A stretch of DNA of 52,617 nucleotides from Streptococcus mitis (GCF_002860865.1 NZ_PKIE01000008.1:1-52617), one strand, 5' to 3'; positions 25,749 through 36,248 are shown, counted from the first letter of the stretch. Numbers and translations: made by a program. The notes: generated from the letters alone by a model not told the origin.

Positions 25749-26018
25749 ATGTTTAGTCAACTACGTATGCGCGAAGAACAAGCCTTATTAGCGCATGACT
25801 ATGCCTTGGAACAAGCTGAAGAAAAAGGCTTAGAACGTGGTCTTGAACGTGGTCGTGCAGAAGGTATTGAACAAGGTTTAGAGCGCGGGAAAGTTGAAGG
25901 AAGGGAAGAGGGGAAACTCTTTGCCTTCTTAGACATGGTTCGCCAACATGCTTTAACTTCCGAATTTGCGAGTGAGCAATTAGGTATGACTGTCGCTGAG
26001 TTTGAGGCCTTGTTGTAA
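25749..26018 (+). CDS. Stand-alone Rpn C-terminal domain (duplicate cassette)
   Basis: 89 residues from ATG 25749 with AGGAGG 8 bases upstream (25735-25740). The open frame extends back to 25596, and a TTG at 25644 would give 124 residues, but that start has no good ribosome site. It encodes MFSQLRMREEQALLAHDYAL, then charged repeats (GLERGLERGRAEGIEQGLER), then the conserved end. It lacks the nuclease domain. It may be a silent 3' cassette for recombination into rpn or an independently made RpnS-like inhibitor. Confidence 0.55.
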   Translation: MFSQLRMREEQALLAHDYALEQAEEKGLERGLERGRAEGIEQGLERGKVEGREEGKLFAFLDMVRQHALTSEFASEQLGMTVAEFEALL

Positions 26019-26031
26019 GTAGAAAACGATG

Positions 26032-26062
26032 ACATGTTACCGAAATGAGGTAGCATGTTTTA
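26032..26062 (+). terminator. Terminator after the rpn region
   Basis: ACATGTTACC (26032-26041) pairs with GGTAGCATGT (26049-26058, one mismatch), then TTTTA. Confidence 0.7.
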
Positions 26063-26331
26063 TTTTGGGTTCATATGTTTTACGGATAATTTTTTCTTAT
26101 GCAGTGCAAAAATAGTTTGTTTCACCCATCAAACTTATTTATTTTTACACTACCCCTTTATGAATGCGCTATCTTTGTGAATGGAATTAAAACAAAAGCA
26201 AATTTATCATAAACATATGTGAATTATTTATTTATAAAAACAGGAAAACATACCGAGCTGATTTGTCTGAAAATTTCCTAATTTCGCAAAAACTTTTTAA
26301 AATTTTTTTGGAAAATTTTAAATCAAATTAT
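26063..26331. other. AT-rich gap upstream of the adhesin
   Basis: No gene seen. It is very AT-rich and holds an imperfect hairpin, AGTGCAAAAATAGTTTG (26103-26119) against CAAACTTATTTATTTTTACACT (26130-26151). The A/T tracts near 26290-26330 could act as an UP element for the following promoter. Confidence 0.5.
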
Positions 26332-26360
26332 TTGCATATATATTGAAAATAAGATAAAAT
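26332..26360 (+). promoter_or_regulatory. Promoter of the giant adhesin gene
   Basis: TTGCAT (26332-26337), 17-base spacer, TAAAAT (26355-26360), 77 bases before the ATG; the AAAGGAG ribosome site is at 26420-26426. Confidence 0.6.
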
Positions 26361-26437
26361 GTAAATTGTAGATTTGTACATACAGGTGTTATGTGGAAAT
26401 CAAATCAACTAACCTCACAAAAGGAGAAAAGAAAATA

Positions 26438-29400
26438 ATGGGAAACAAACCATCTATGAGTCGTGTTGAACGTCTGCACCGTGAAAAGGTCACGCGTTAC
26501 TCGATCCGTAAATATAGTTTTGGGGCGGCTAGTGTAGCGGTTGCTGCTCTCTTCATGTTCTTAGGTAATGGAGCTGTATCTGTTCAAGCGGATCAAATCC
26601 AACCTGGAGACACAGCTGCTGCTCAGCCAGCAACTCCAACTTTGGACAAGACCCAACTTGAAAGCTACATTTCAGAAATTGAAACAAAACTTTCTAACGG
26701 TTCTTACGATAACAAAACTGAGGAAAGTGTTGCAGTATTAAAAGCTGAACTAGAATCTGCAAAAGCTACATTAGCGAACGCAACTACTCAAGCTGAACTA
26801 AAAACAGCTTACAGCAAACTTGTCACTACAGCTAACTCTAAATTAAAAAACAAACCTGTAGAGAAAAAAGAAACTCCAGCAGTAGATACAACTGAAGGTA
26901 AAGAAACTGTAGGTAAAAAAGCAGAAAACACTGAGAAAAATCCAGAATCTAACTCAATCGAAAATACAGGATCTAATGATGCTCGTAACGGTAAAGAATT
27001 AGACAAAAACAATGCTTTCCGTGCTGAAACTGATACAGAAAAACCAAAAGTATCAATTGATTATGATGATCCAGCATCTAAAACATTCTGGGTAACTCCA
27101 ACAGAAGAAACAAATATCACTGGACGTATTAAGATTACAGATAACAGTGGTAAGATTGTTAAAGGTTGGATGCAAAAAATGGGTGGTGGAACTGATACTA
27201 ATATAGGGTATGGATTAAACAACTCTAATATTGATTCTGAAACAACTGCAACATCTGACCAACCAGCAACACTTTCTGTTACAGGAACATTACAAGCGCG
27301 CCTTAATGGAAATCCGTGGAAAAATGGTTCAACCGTAGTATCACGTAAAGTTCGTGCTAAAGATGCAAGTAACAATGAAATCGATAATGAAGGTTCATCT
27401 GATCCAGATTATCAAGTATTCTTCAAAGTTCGTTCACAAAATGTTAAATATACAGAAGATTTAGCGAATAAAGCTGCAAACTTTGATAAAGTTGCGGTAG
27501 CTAATCCAGCACAACTTCAACAAGCAGAACTAGATAAAATCAAAGCTAAATTACAAGAAGGTGCTGATAACAACCTTAACGGTAAGATTGCTACAGTTAC
27601 TCAATCAGGAGATAAAGTTGTTATTACTTATAACGATGGAACAACAGCTGAACGACCAGTAACTGACTTCGCACGTGTAAATGAAAAACCAACAGCTGAA
27701 TTTCCTTTCTCTGATGCAGCGGCTAAAGAAATTTATGTTTACGGTGCGGAAGAAAACTCATTTGGTATTAAAATCAAAGATGATAGCGGAAAAATTGTAA
27801 GTGCTACTTTAAATCAAGGTGGTAACAAAGCTTTTGCTGCAGTTCCAGGTGCAACAAATAAAATTAGTACTCAATATGGATATACAGCGAATACTATTAC
27901 TGCTGAGACACCAGCAACAGAAGCATCACCAGCAGTTATTACTTACTCAGGTACACCAGCACCAGAAGGGAATTTTACACAAGACAAACTAGATGCAGCG
28001 ACTAGAGGAGAAACTCCTCCAGGTGTAGTTTTAGGATGGCGTTTCTTACGAGTTACAGACGCTGACGGAGGAGAAATTACAGGGAGAGCAACAGGTGCAG
28101 ATGACCCAGGTTCCTTCGTTGTTGTACTTAAGCCACAAACTCAAAAATATGATGTTACAAAACCTGAAAACGAAGCTGCTAAAGTACCAGTAGTTGATGC
28201 TAATAAAGTAACAGATGCAGAGTTTAAGAAACTAGTTGGTGCAAACAATGCAAACATTAAACTTCACTATTCTAAAACGAATACAGATGCTAACTTAGTT
28301 GCGAAACAAGGTCAAAATGTTGACGATAAAGCCGACAAGATTAAATCTGTTACAAAAGTAGATAACAATATGGTGGTAACGTATAAAGATGGATCTACAG
28401 ATACATTACCATTAACTGACTTTGCACGTACTAACGCAGCACCAACAGTAGAAATTCCATACTCAGTAGAAGGTAAAAAAGACGTTTACGTATATGCTAA
28501 TGAAGACTTCGATATTCCGATTAAATTTAAGGATGATAATGGGAAAGTAGCATCAGCAACAGTAAAACGTGGTGGAAATATTGATTTAAAACCTAAAGAT
28601 CCATCTAATCCTGATATTTTAGATAATGAATTTGGTATGACACTAGAGACAATCTCTACAGAAACACCAGCAACTGCAGAAAATCCTGCAATTGTTCATA
28701 TCAAAGGAAATCTGACTAAAGAAACACCAGGATTAGCTGCAAATAAATTCCCAACAGATGCAGATGGAGAATATTCAATTGTAACTCGTTATGCAACAGC
28801 TACAGATACTGATGGTGCATTTATTGAGAATACTGCAACTTCTAAGTCATATGCAACTGACCCAGGTTCATTCACTGTCAAACTAAAAGCTCAAACAGCC
28901 AAATATGACATTAAAACTCCAGAGACAAAAGTTCCTGTAGTGGACGCTAATAATGTCACAGAAGCTGAGTTTAATGAGATTAAGAAAAATATTAAAATTC
29001 AATACTCTACCGAAAACCCAGATAAAAATCTAGCTGATAAAAAAGGTACAGAAGTAGAAAATCAAGATGATCGTATTGAATCTATTACAAAAGATGGGAA
29101 CAATGTTGTAGTAACATATAAAGATGGTTCTAAAGATACTAAACCATTAACTGACTTTGCACGTACAAACCCAGCACCAACAGTTGAACTTCCATATTCA
29201 AATGTAAACAAACGTCAAATCTATGTTTATACTGGTGAAAATACTGACTTAACATTCACAGGTAAAGACGATACAGCAGTTAAAAACTTATACCTACGTG
29301 GACCAGGGGATGTTACTTGGGCTAATGCTAAGGACTATGGATTCAAGATAGGAGCGGTATCTGATAGTGCGGTTTCTGAAGGAGAAGGAACAGTATCTGC

Positions 29401-32400
29401 TGACAAGAGAACAGCAACTATCAAGATGACAGGTGTTACAACTCTTAAAGCTCCAAACCAATGGACAAGTTTCATTGAAGCTAAAGATAGCGATGATGCC
29501 AAATCAATGACAGGCGCAAACTATAATGCTGAAACTGATGACGCAGCACGTCAACAAAAACCAGGATATGTTCAGTTCATCGTTAAAAACCAAACATCTA
29601 AATATGACATTGCAGCTCCAACAGAAAAAGTTGCTGTAACAGATCCAGCTAACGTAACAGAAGCAGAATTAGAGAAAATCAAAGAAAAACTACAAATTGA
29701 GTACTCTAATAACAATGATGATGCTAACTTAGCTGACAAAAAAGGTAAAACTGTAGATGCTGAAGATGCTAAGACTAAGATTGCCTCAGTAACAAAAGAT
29801 GCTAAAGGAAATCTTGTAGTAACATACACAGACGGTTCAAAAGACACAAGACCATTATCAGAGTTTGTAACTTTAGACAAACAACCAGCTATCGATGAGG
29901 TTAATAAAGCAGCTGAGAAGCAAATTGATGCTATTAATAAAACTCCAAATGCTACTGATGAAGAAAAACAAGCTGCAATTGACAAAGTAAATGCTGATAA
30001 GAAAAAAGCTCTTGATGAAATCGCAAAACCTGAAGTTACAACAAAAGATGCTCTTGATAAAGCTCAAAATGCAGGAACTGATGCAATTGCAAAAGATAAC
30101 CCAGTAGTAGCTAAAAAAGATGAAGCTAAACAAGCAATTGACGATGCATTGACAGCTAAAAACAAAGAAATCGATGATCGCACAGATTTAACTCCAGAAG
30201 AGAAAACTAAAGCGAAAGAAGTAGCAAAAGCGCAAGCAGATGTAGCAAAAGCTGCAGTTGATAATGCAACTACAAATGCAGCAGTTGATAAAGCTAAAGC
30301 AGATGGAACTACAGCAGTTGCAAATGTAACTCCAGTAGCAAAAGCAGAAGCTAAGAAAGCAATTAATGATGCGTTAACAGCTAAAAATAAAGAAATCGAT
30401 GCTCGTCCAGACTTAACTGATGAAGAAAAAACAGCAGCTAAGAATGAAGCAAAAGATAAAGCTGATGCACAATTAGCAAAAATCAATGAGCAACCTGATG
30501 CAGCAACTACACCAACAGCAGCTAAAACAGCTCAAGATGCAGTAGATGCGGCTAAGAAAACAGGTGTAGATGAAGTTACTGCAGTGAATCCAGTAGCAGT
30601 TAAGAAACCAGCAGCTAAGAAAGCTATTGACGATGCTCTTAAAGCTAAAGAAGATGCAATTGACGCTCGTCCAGACTTAACTGATGACGAGAAGAAAGCC
30701 GCTAAGGATGCAGCAAAAGCAGCCGCTGATAAAGCTAAAGCAGCAGTCGATGCAGCACCAACAGATGCAGCAGTAGACGCAGCTAAAGGAACTGGTACAG
30801 GTGACATTGCGAAAGTTAACCCAGTAGCCAAAGAAGTAGCTAAGAAGGCAGTAGCAGATGAATTAGCTAAGAAAGAAGCAGCCATCGATGCTCGTCCAGA
30901 CTTAACTGACGAAGAAAAAGATGCTGCTAAGAAAGATGCGCAAGCAAAAGCTAAAGCAGCAACAGACGCAATTAACGCACAGCCATCTAACGCAGAAACA
31001 CCAGAAGCAGCAAAAACAGCTCAAGATGCAGTAGATGCGGCTAAGAAAACAGGTGTAGATGAAGTTACTGCAGTGAATCCAGTAGCAGTTAAGAAACCAG
31101 CAGCTAAGAAAGCTATTGACGATGCTCTTAAAGCTAAAGAAGATGCAATTGACGCTCGTCCAGACTTAACTGATGACGAGAAGAAAGCCGCTAAGGATGC
31201 AGCAAAAGCAGCCGCTGATAAAGCTAAAGCAGCAGTCGATGCAGCAACAACAGATGCAGCAGTAGACGCAGCTAAAGGAACTGGTACAGGTGACATTGCG
31301 AAAGTTAACCCAGTAGCCAAAGAAGTAGCTAAGAAGGCAGTAGCAGATGAATTAGCTAAGAAAGAAGCAGCCATCGATGCTCGTCCAGACTTAACTGACG
31401 AAGAAAAAGATGCTGCTAAGAAAGATGCGCAAGCAAAAGCTAAAGCAGCAACAGACGCAATTAACACACAGCCATCTAACGCAGAAACACCAGAAAAAGC
31501 AGCAGAAGCTCAAAAAGCAGTAGACGCAGCTAAGAAAACAGGTGTAGATGAAGTTGCAGCTGTAAATCCAGAAGCAGTTAAGAAACCAGCAGCTAAGAAA
31601 GCCATTGACGATGCACTTAAAGCTAAAGAAGCAGCAATTGACGCTCGTCCAGATTTAACTGATGCCGAGAAGAAAGCCGCTAAAGATGAAGCTAAAGCAG
31701 CCGCTGATAAAGCTAAAGCAGCAGTCGATGCAGCACCAACAGATGCAGCAGTAGACGCAGCTAAAGGAACTGGTACAGGTGACATTGCGAAAGTTAACCC
31801 AGTAGCCAAAGAAGCAGCTAAGAAGGCAGTAGCAGATGAATTAGCAGAAAAAGAAAAAGCAATCGACGCTCGTCCAGACTTAACTGACGAAGAAAAAGAT
31901 GCTGCTAAGAAAGATGCGCAAGCAAAAGCTAAAGAAGCAACAGATGCAATCGATGCTCAACCATCTATCGCAGAAACACCAGAAAAAGCAGCAGAAGCTC
32001 AAAAAGCAGTCGATGGTGCAAAAGATAAAGGTGTAGCAGATGTTAAAGCTGTAAATCCAGAAGCAGTTAAGAAACCAGCAGCTAAGAAAGCCATTGACGA
32101 TGCACTTAAAGCTAAAGAAGCAGCCATTGACGCTCGTCCAGATTTAACTGATGCCGAGAAGAAAGCCGCTAAAGATGCAGCTAAAGATGCCGCTGATAAA
32201 GCTAAAGAAGCAGTCGATGCAGCACCAACAGATGCAGCAGTAGACGCAGCTAAAGAAACTGGTACAGGTGACATTGCGAAAGTTAACCCAGTAGCCAAAG
32301 AAGCAGCTAAGAAGGCAGTAGCAGATGAATTAGCTAAGAAAGAAGCAGCCATCGATGCTCGTCCAGACTTAACTGACGAAGAAAAAGCAGCAGCTAAGGA

Positions 32401-34192
32401 AGAAGCTCAAGCAAAAGCTAAAGAAGCAACAGATGCAATTGATGCTCAACCAGCTAATGCAGAAACACCAGAAAAAGCAGCAGAAGCACAAACAGCAGTA
32501 GATGGTGCTAAGAAATCAGGTGTAGATGAAGTTGCAGCTGTAAATCCAGAAGCTAAAGCTAAACCAGCAGCTAAGAAAGCAATCGAAGATAAATTAGCAA
32601 AACAATTGGAAGATATTGCTAATACTCCAGATGCTACTGATGAAGAGAAGAAAGTTGCAGCAGATGCAGCTAAAGCTCAAGCAGAAGAAGCTAAGGAAGA
32701 AATCGATAAAGCTGGAACAGATGCAGAAGTTAAGCAACTTCAAGAAGCAGCTGAAGGTGAAATTGAAAAATCTGTACCAGTTGTAGAAGATAAACCAAAT
32801 GCTCGTAAAGCAATTGATGAAGAAGCAACAGCTAAGAAAGCAGAAATCGATGCGCGTAACGATCTAACTCCTGAAGCTAAAGCTAAATTAAAAGCTAAAG
32901 TAGATAAAGCTGCTGAAAAATCTAAAGCAGCAATTGATGCAGTAAGTAGTGTAGACGATGTTAATACAATAGAAGAAGCTGATAAGGCGGCTATTAAAGC
33001 AATTGGAGAAGTAAACAGACCAATTGATAAAGTATTAGTAAAAGATCCAAGTGCATTAACAGATGAAGAAAAAGCTAAAATCTTAGAAGAAGTTAAGAAA
33101 GTTAACCCAACAGCTAAAGAAGTTAAATATGATGAAAATGGAAACATCGAAGTAACAACAGAAGCTGGCGATAAAGGAATTATCAATCCGACAAAATTAG
33201 TGAAAACTGAGGACCAATTAGATAACGGTAAAGGTGGAAATGACATTAACAAACCACTTGATAAAGTTATCGTAAAAGATCCATCGAACTTAACTGACGA
33301 AGAGAAAGCTAAGATTGTTGCTAAAGTTGAAGAGGTAAATCCAGATGCTATAGTAACGATAGATGAAAATGGAACTGTTTCTGTTTCTACTCCAGAAGGT
33401 AAAACTGCAGCAATTCCAGCATCAGAATTAGTAAGAACTAAAGAAGATACTTCTAACCCAGATGCAGGAAATAGTAAAATTATTAAACCAGCAGACAAAG
33501 TAGCCGGTGAAGCAAATGATCCAGATGATCAAGCTAAAGTAGAAGAAAAATTAAGAGAATTAAACCCAGAAACTAAATCTGTTAAATTTGATGAAGATGG
33601 TAATGCGACAGTTACACTGAAAGATGGAACTACTGCGACAATCCCATCAGAAGATTTATTCAAATCAGAAGTAGATGCAACTAAACCAAATGCAGGCAAC
33701 GACATCGTTAAACCAGCAGATAAGACAGTAGTAGCAAATCCAGAAAAACTTACAGACGCTGAGAAGAAAGCGATCGAAGATAAAGTTAAAGCTGTAAATC
33801 CAGATGCAACAGTAGTTGTAGATGATAAAGGAAATGCGACAGTCACAACTCCAGAAGGTAAGACAGCTGTAATTCCAGCAGCAGACTTGACGAAAGATCC
33901 AGAAGCTGCAACTAAACCAAATGCAGGTAACGACATCGTTAAACCAGCAGATAAGACAGTAGTAGCAAATCCAGAAAAACTTACAGACGCTGAGAAGAAA
34001 GCGATCGAAGATAAAGTTAAAGCTGTAAATCCAGATGCAACAGTAGTTGTAGATGACAAAGGAAATGCGACAGTCACAACCCCAGAAGGTAAGACAGCTG
34101 TAATTCCAGCAGCAGACTTGAGAAAGATCCAGAAGCTGCAACTAAACCAAATGCAGGTAACGACATCGTTAAACCAGCAGATAAGACAGTAG
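26438..34192 (+). CDS. Giant YSIRK surface adhesin, 5' part (frameshifted gene)
   Basis: 2584 residues from ATG 26438 (AAAGGAG upstream), up to a premature TAG caused by a one-base deletion near 34121. The signal peptide has YSIRK at residues 21-25 and probable cleavage after VQA near residue 51. A helical segment follows (about 60-130), then four modules of about 240 residues (about 200-1147), each an Ig-like part ending FAR[T/V]N plus a Rib-like part. Residues about 1147-2190 are 13 DUF1542-like helical repeats of about 80 residues (AIDARPDLTDEEK). From about 2198, Rib-like repeats of about 77 residues (VKPADKTVVANPEKLTDAEK) begin. If repaired it continues to 36177 with an LPNTG anchor, about 3,246 residues. 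Probable cell-wall fibril or adhesin; ligand unknown. Confidence 0.85.
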   Translation: MGNKPSMSRVERLHREKVTRYSIRKYSFGAASVAVAALFMFLGNGAVSVQADQIQPGDTAAAQPATPTLDKTQLESYISEIETKLSNGSYDNKTEESVAVLKAELESAKATLANATTQAELKTAYSKLVTTANSKLKNKPVEKKETPAVDTTEGKETVGKKAENTEKNPESNSIENTGSNDARNGKELDKNNAFRAETDTEKPKVSIDYDDPASKTFWVTPTEETNITGRIKITDNSGKIVKGWMQKMGGGTDTNIGYGLNNSNIDSETTATSDQPATLSVTGTLQARLNGNPWKNGSTVVSRKVRAKDASNNEIDNEGSSDPDYQVFFKVRSQNVKYTEDLANKAANFDKVAVANPAQLQQAELDKIKAKLQEGADNNLNGKIATVTQSGDKVVITYNDGTTAERPVTDFARVNEKPTAEFPFSDAAAKEIYVYGAEENSFGIKIKDDSGKIVSATLNQGGNKAFAAVPGATNKISTQYGYTANTITAETPATEASPAVITYSGTPAPEGNFTQDKLDAATRGETPPGVVLGWRFLRVTDADGGEITGRATGADDPGSFVVVLKPQTQKYDVTKPENEAAKVPVVDANKVTDAEFKKLVGANNANIKLHYSKTNTDANLVAKQGQNVDDKADKIKSVTKVDNNMVVTYKDGSTDTLPLTDFARTNAAPTVEIPYSVEGKKDVYVYANEDFDIPIKFKDDNGKVASATVKRGGNIDLKPKDPSNPDILDNEFGMTLETISTETPATAENPAIVHIKGNLTKETPGLAANKFPTDADGEYSIVTRYATATDTDGAFIENTATSKSYATDPGSFTVKLKAQTAKYDIKTPETKVPVVDANNVTEAEFNEIKKNIKIQYSTENPDKNLADKKGTEVENQDDRIESITKDGNNVVVTYKDGSKDTKPLTDFARTNPAPTVELPYSNVNKRQIYVYTGENTDLTFTGKDDTAVKNLYLRGPGDVTWANAKDYGFKIGAVSDSAVSEGEGTVSADKRTATIKMTGVTTLKAPNQWTSFIEAKDSDDAKSMTGANYNAETDDAARQQKPGYVQFIVKNQTSKYDIAAPTEKVAVTDPANVTEAELEKIKEKLQIEYSNNNDDANLADKKGKTVDAEDAKTKIASVTKDAKGNLVVTYTDGSKDTRPLSEFVTLDKQPAIDEVNKAAEKQIDAINKTPNATDEEKQAAIDKVNADKKKALDEIAKPEVTTKDALDKAQNAGTDAIAKDNPVVAKKDEAKQAIDDALTAKNKEIDDRTDLTPEEKTKAKEVAKAQADVAKAAVDNATTNAAVDKAKADGTTAVANVTPVAKAEAKKAINDALTAKNKEIDARPDLTDEEKTAAKNEAKDKADAQLAKINEQPDAATTPTAAKTAQDAVDAAKKTGVDEVTAVNPVAVKKPAAKKAIDDALKAKEDAIDARPDLTDDEKKAAKDAAKAAADKAKAAVDAAPTDAAVDAAKGTGTGDIAKVNPVAKEVAKKAVADELAKKEAAIDARPDLTDEEKDAAKKDAQAKAKAATDAINAQPSNAETPEAAKTAQDAVDAAKKTGVDEVTAVNPVAVKKPAAKKAIDDALKAKEDAIDARPDLTDDEKKAAKDAAKAAADKAKAAVDAATTDAAVDAAKGTGTGDIAKVNPVAKEVAKKAVADELAKKEAAIDARPDLTDEEKDAAKKDAQAKAKAATDAINTQPSNAETPEKAAEAQKAVDAAKKTGVDEVAAVNPEAVKKPAAKKAIDDALKAKEAAIDARPDLTDAEKKAAKDEAKAAADKAKAAVDAAPTDAAVDAAKGTGTGDIAKVNPVAKEAAKKAVADELAEKEKAIDARPDLTDEEKDAAKKDAQAKAKEATDAIDAQPSIAETPEKAAEAQKAVDGAKDKGVADVKAVNPEAVKKPAAKKAIDDALKAKEAAIDARPDLTDAEKKAAKDAAKDAADKAKEAVDAAPTDAAVDAAKETGTGDIAKVNPVAKEAAKKAVADELAKKEAAIDARPDLTDEEKAAAKEEAQAKAKEATDAIDAQPANAETPEKAAEAQTAVDGAKKSGVDEVAAVNPEAKAKPAAKKAIEDKLAKQLEDIANTPDATDEEKKVAADAAKAQAEEAKEEIDKAGTDAEVKQLQEAAEGEIEKSVPVVEDKPNARKAIDEEATAKKAEIDARNDLTPEAKAKLKAKVDKAAEKSKAAIDAVSSVDDVNTIEEADKAAIKAIGEVNRPIDKVLVKDPSALTDEEKAKILEEVKKVNPTAKEVKYDENGNIEVTTEAGDKGIINPTKLVKTEDQLDNGKGGNDINKPLDKVIVKDPSNLTDEEKAKIVAKVEEVNPDAIVTIDENGTVSVSTPEGKTAAIPASELVRTKEDTSNPDAGNSKIIKPADKVAGEANDPDDQAKVEEKLRELNPETKSVKFDEDGNATVTLKDGTTATIPSEDLFKSEVDATKPNAGNDIVKPADKTVVANPEKLTDAEKKAIEDKVKAVNPDATVVVDDKGNATVTTPEGKTAVIPAADLTKDPEAATKPNAGNDIVKPADKTVVANPEKLTDAEKKAIEDKVKAVNPDATVVVDDKGNATVTTPEGKTAVIPAADLRKIQKLQLNQMQVTTSLNQQIRQ
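30602..32557 (+). repeat. 489-bp super-repeat, four units, in the adhesin
   Basis: The segment beginning AAGAAACCAGCAGCTAAGAA recurs at 30602, 31091, 31580 and 32069, each exactly 489 bp apart, with a diverged fifth start at 32558. Each unit is a pair of DUF1542-like repeats (163 residues). Units 1 and 2 are almost identical, suggesting recent duplication or gene conversion. Confidence 0.9.
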
Positions 34193-34613
34193 TAGCAAAT
34201 CCAGAAAAACTTACAGACGCTGAGAAGAAAGCGATCGAAGATAAAGTTAAGGCTGTAAATCCAGATGCAACAGTAGTTGTAGATGACAAAGGAAATGCGA
34301 CAGTCACAACCCCAGAAGGTAAGACAGCTGTAATTCCAGCAGCAGACTTGACGAAAGATCCAGAGGCTGCAACTAAACCAAATGCAGGCAACGACATCGT
34401 TAAACCAGCAGATAAGACAGTAGTAGCAAATCCAGAAAAACTTACAGACGCTGAGAAGAAAGCGATCGAAGATAAAGTTAAGGCTGTAAATCCAGATGCA
34501 ACAGTAGTTGTAGATGATAAAGGAAATGCGACAGTCACAACTCCAGAAGGTAAGACAGCTGTAATTCCAGCAGCAGACGTAACTAAGTCAGCAGCAGATG
34601 CAGGTAAAGCAAA
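33691..34613 (+). repeat. Four near-identical 231-bp Rib-like repeats, one with a 1-bp deletion
   Basis: TGCAGGYAACGACATCGTTA starts at 33691, 33922, 34152 and 34383. The spacings are 231, 230 and 231, so the second unit has lost one base: GACTTGACGAAAGATCC in its neighbours reads GACTTGAGAAAGATCC at 34116-34130. Confidence 0.95.
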
Positions 34614-36177
34614 TGCAGGAAATGCAGTAAACACACCAGCAGCTAAGGTAGAAGTTAAAGATCCAGCCAAATTAACAGATGAAGAAAAAGCAAAAGTTAA
34701 GAAAGCAATTGAGGCAGTCAACCCAGGATCTAAAGTTGTAGTAGACGATAAAGGAAACGCAACAGTCACAACACCAGAAGGAAATACAGCCGTAATTCCA
34801 GCAGCAGACGTAACTAAGTCAGTGGCAGATGCAGGTAAAGCAAATGCAGGAAATGCAGTAAACACACCAGCAGCTAAGGTAGAAGTTAAAGATCCAGCCA
34901 AATTAACAGATGAAGAAAAAGCAAAAGTTAAGAAAGCAATTGAGGCAGTCAACCCAGGATCTAAAGTTGTAGTAGACGATAAAGGAAACGCAACAGTAAC
35001 AACACCAGAAGGAAATACAGCTGTAATTCCAGCAGCAGACGTAACTAAGTCAGCAGCAGATGCAGGTAAAGCAAATGCAGGAAATGCAGTAAACACACCA
35101 GCATCTAAAGTGGAAGTTAAAGATCCAGCTAACTTAACAGATGCTGAGAAGAAAGCGATCGAAAACAAAGTTAAAGCAGTAAATCCAGGATCTAAAGTTG
35201 TAGTAGACGATAAAGGAAACGCAACAGTCACAACACCAGAAGGTAAAACAGCAACAATTCCAGCAACAGATTTAACTAAGTCAGCAGCAGATGCAGGTAA
35301 AGAAAACGCAGGAAATGGTGCAAACACACCAGCAACTAAGACAGTAGTTAAGGATCCAGCTAACTTAACAGATGAAGAAAAAGCAAAAGTTAAGAAAGCA
35401 GTAGAGGATGTAAACCCAGGATCAACTGTAGTAGTAAATGATAAAGGTGATGTAATCGTTACTAAAGGTGATGGAACAGTATTAGTAATCCCAGAACTTG
35501 ACTTAGTAATTCCAGAAGATAAATTAACTGATCCAACTCAACAAAATGGTGTAAATACACCAGCAACTAGAGTGTTAGTTGGAGATAAAGCTAAATTAAC
35601 AGCTGATGAAATTGAAAAAGTTAAAGAATCAATTAAAGCAGTCAACCCAGGATCAACTGTAGTAGTAGACGAAAACGGAAATGCGACAGTAACAACTCCA
35701 GAAGGTAAGACAGCAACAATTCCAGCAGCTCAATTAGTTAAAGATGCTAAAGATGTTGCAGCTAAGAACAATGGTGAAAACATCAATGTTGACTTCGAAA
35801 AAGAAACAGTAACAGATCTCAATAACTTAACAGATGCAGAAAAAGAAGCTGCAAAAGCTAAGATTAAAGGAGCAAATGATGATGTAGTAGAAGTTATCTT
35901 CGACAAAGCAGGAAACGCAACTGTAATTACTAAAGATGGTAAAGTTTACACAATCGTAGCTAAAGATATCTTTAAACAACGTCCTTCTGCAGACAATGGA
36001 AGTTCAGCTAATGCTGGTCAAACAGCGTCAGCACAAGCAAATGCGCGTAAAGCAGCTAAAGAGTTGCCAAATACAGGTACAGCAGATTCTACTGTAGCTA
36101 TGGTAGCAGCTGCCGCAAGTGCAGTACTTGGTCTTGGTCTTGCAGGCCGTCGTCGTAAAGAAGACGAAGAAGCTTAA
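34120..36177 (+). pseudogene. 3' part of the frameshifted adhesin (Rib-like repeats, LPNTG anchor)
   Basis: Continuation of the adhesin in the shifted frame. The first usable codon is TTG 34348 (609 residues), but it lies inside a repeat with no ribosome site, so separate translation is unlikely. It holds about 8 further Rib-like repeats (PAAKVEVKDPAKLTDEEKAK and relatives), a linker rich in Ala, and the sorting signal LPNTG at 36064-36078 followed by a hydrophobic segment and RRRKEDEEA. Without this part the 5' product would be secreted but not anchored by sortase. A sequencing or assembly error is a real alternative. Confidence 0.8.
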
Positions 36178-36248
36178 ATGGTAGATTGTTTGATAATTAT
36201 CAGATGATAAGTCCGATTTTCAAAGCTTAAACAAGTACCTCTCGTAAG

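Larger units (their letters stand above)
25251..26018 (+). repeat. Tandem duplication of the rpn 3' end (354-bp offset)
   Basis: TACAGAGAAACCAGCAAAGA occurs at 25251 and 25605. The copies stay closely similar through DQLLDYKSWSEEDRKM and again at the end (GKLFAFLDMVRQ, SEQLGMTVAEFE). Copy 2 has an inserted GLERG-type repeat stretch. The offset of 354 bp (118 codons) keeps the frame, so only one TAA (25593-25595) separates the copies. Confidence 0.9.

Noticed and set aside
29572..35327. Many minus-strand frames of 80-417 codons across the adhesin
   Set aside because: Low-complexity Ser/Ala/Val-rich products mirror the biased codon use of the repetitive coding strand.
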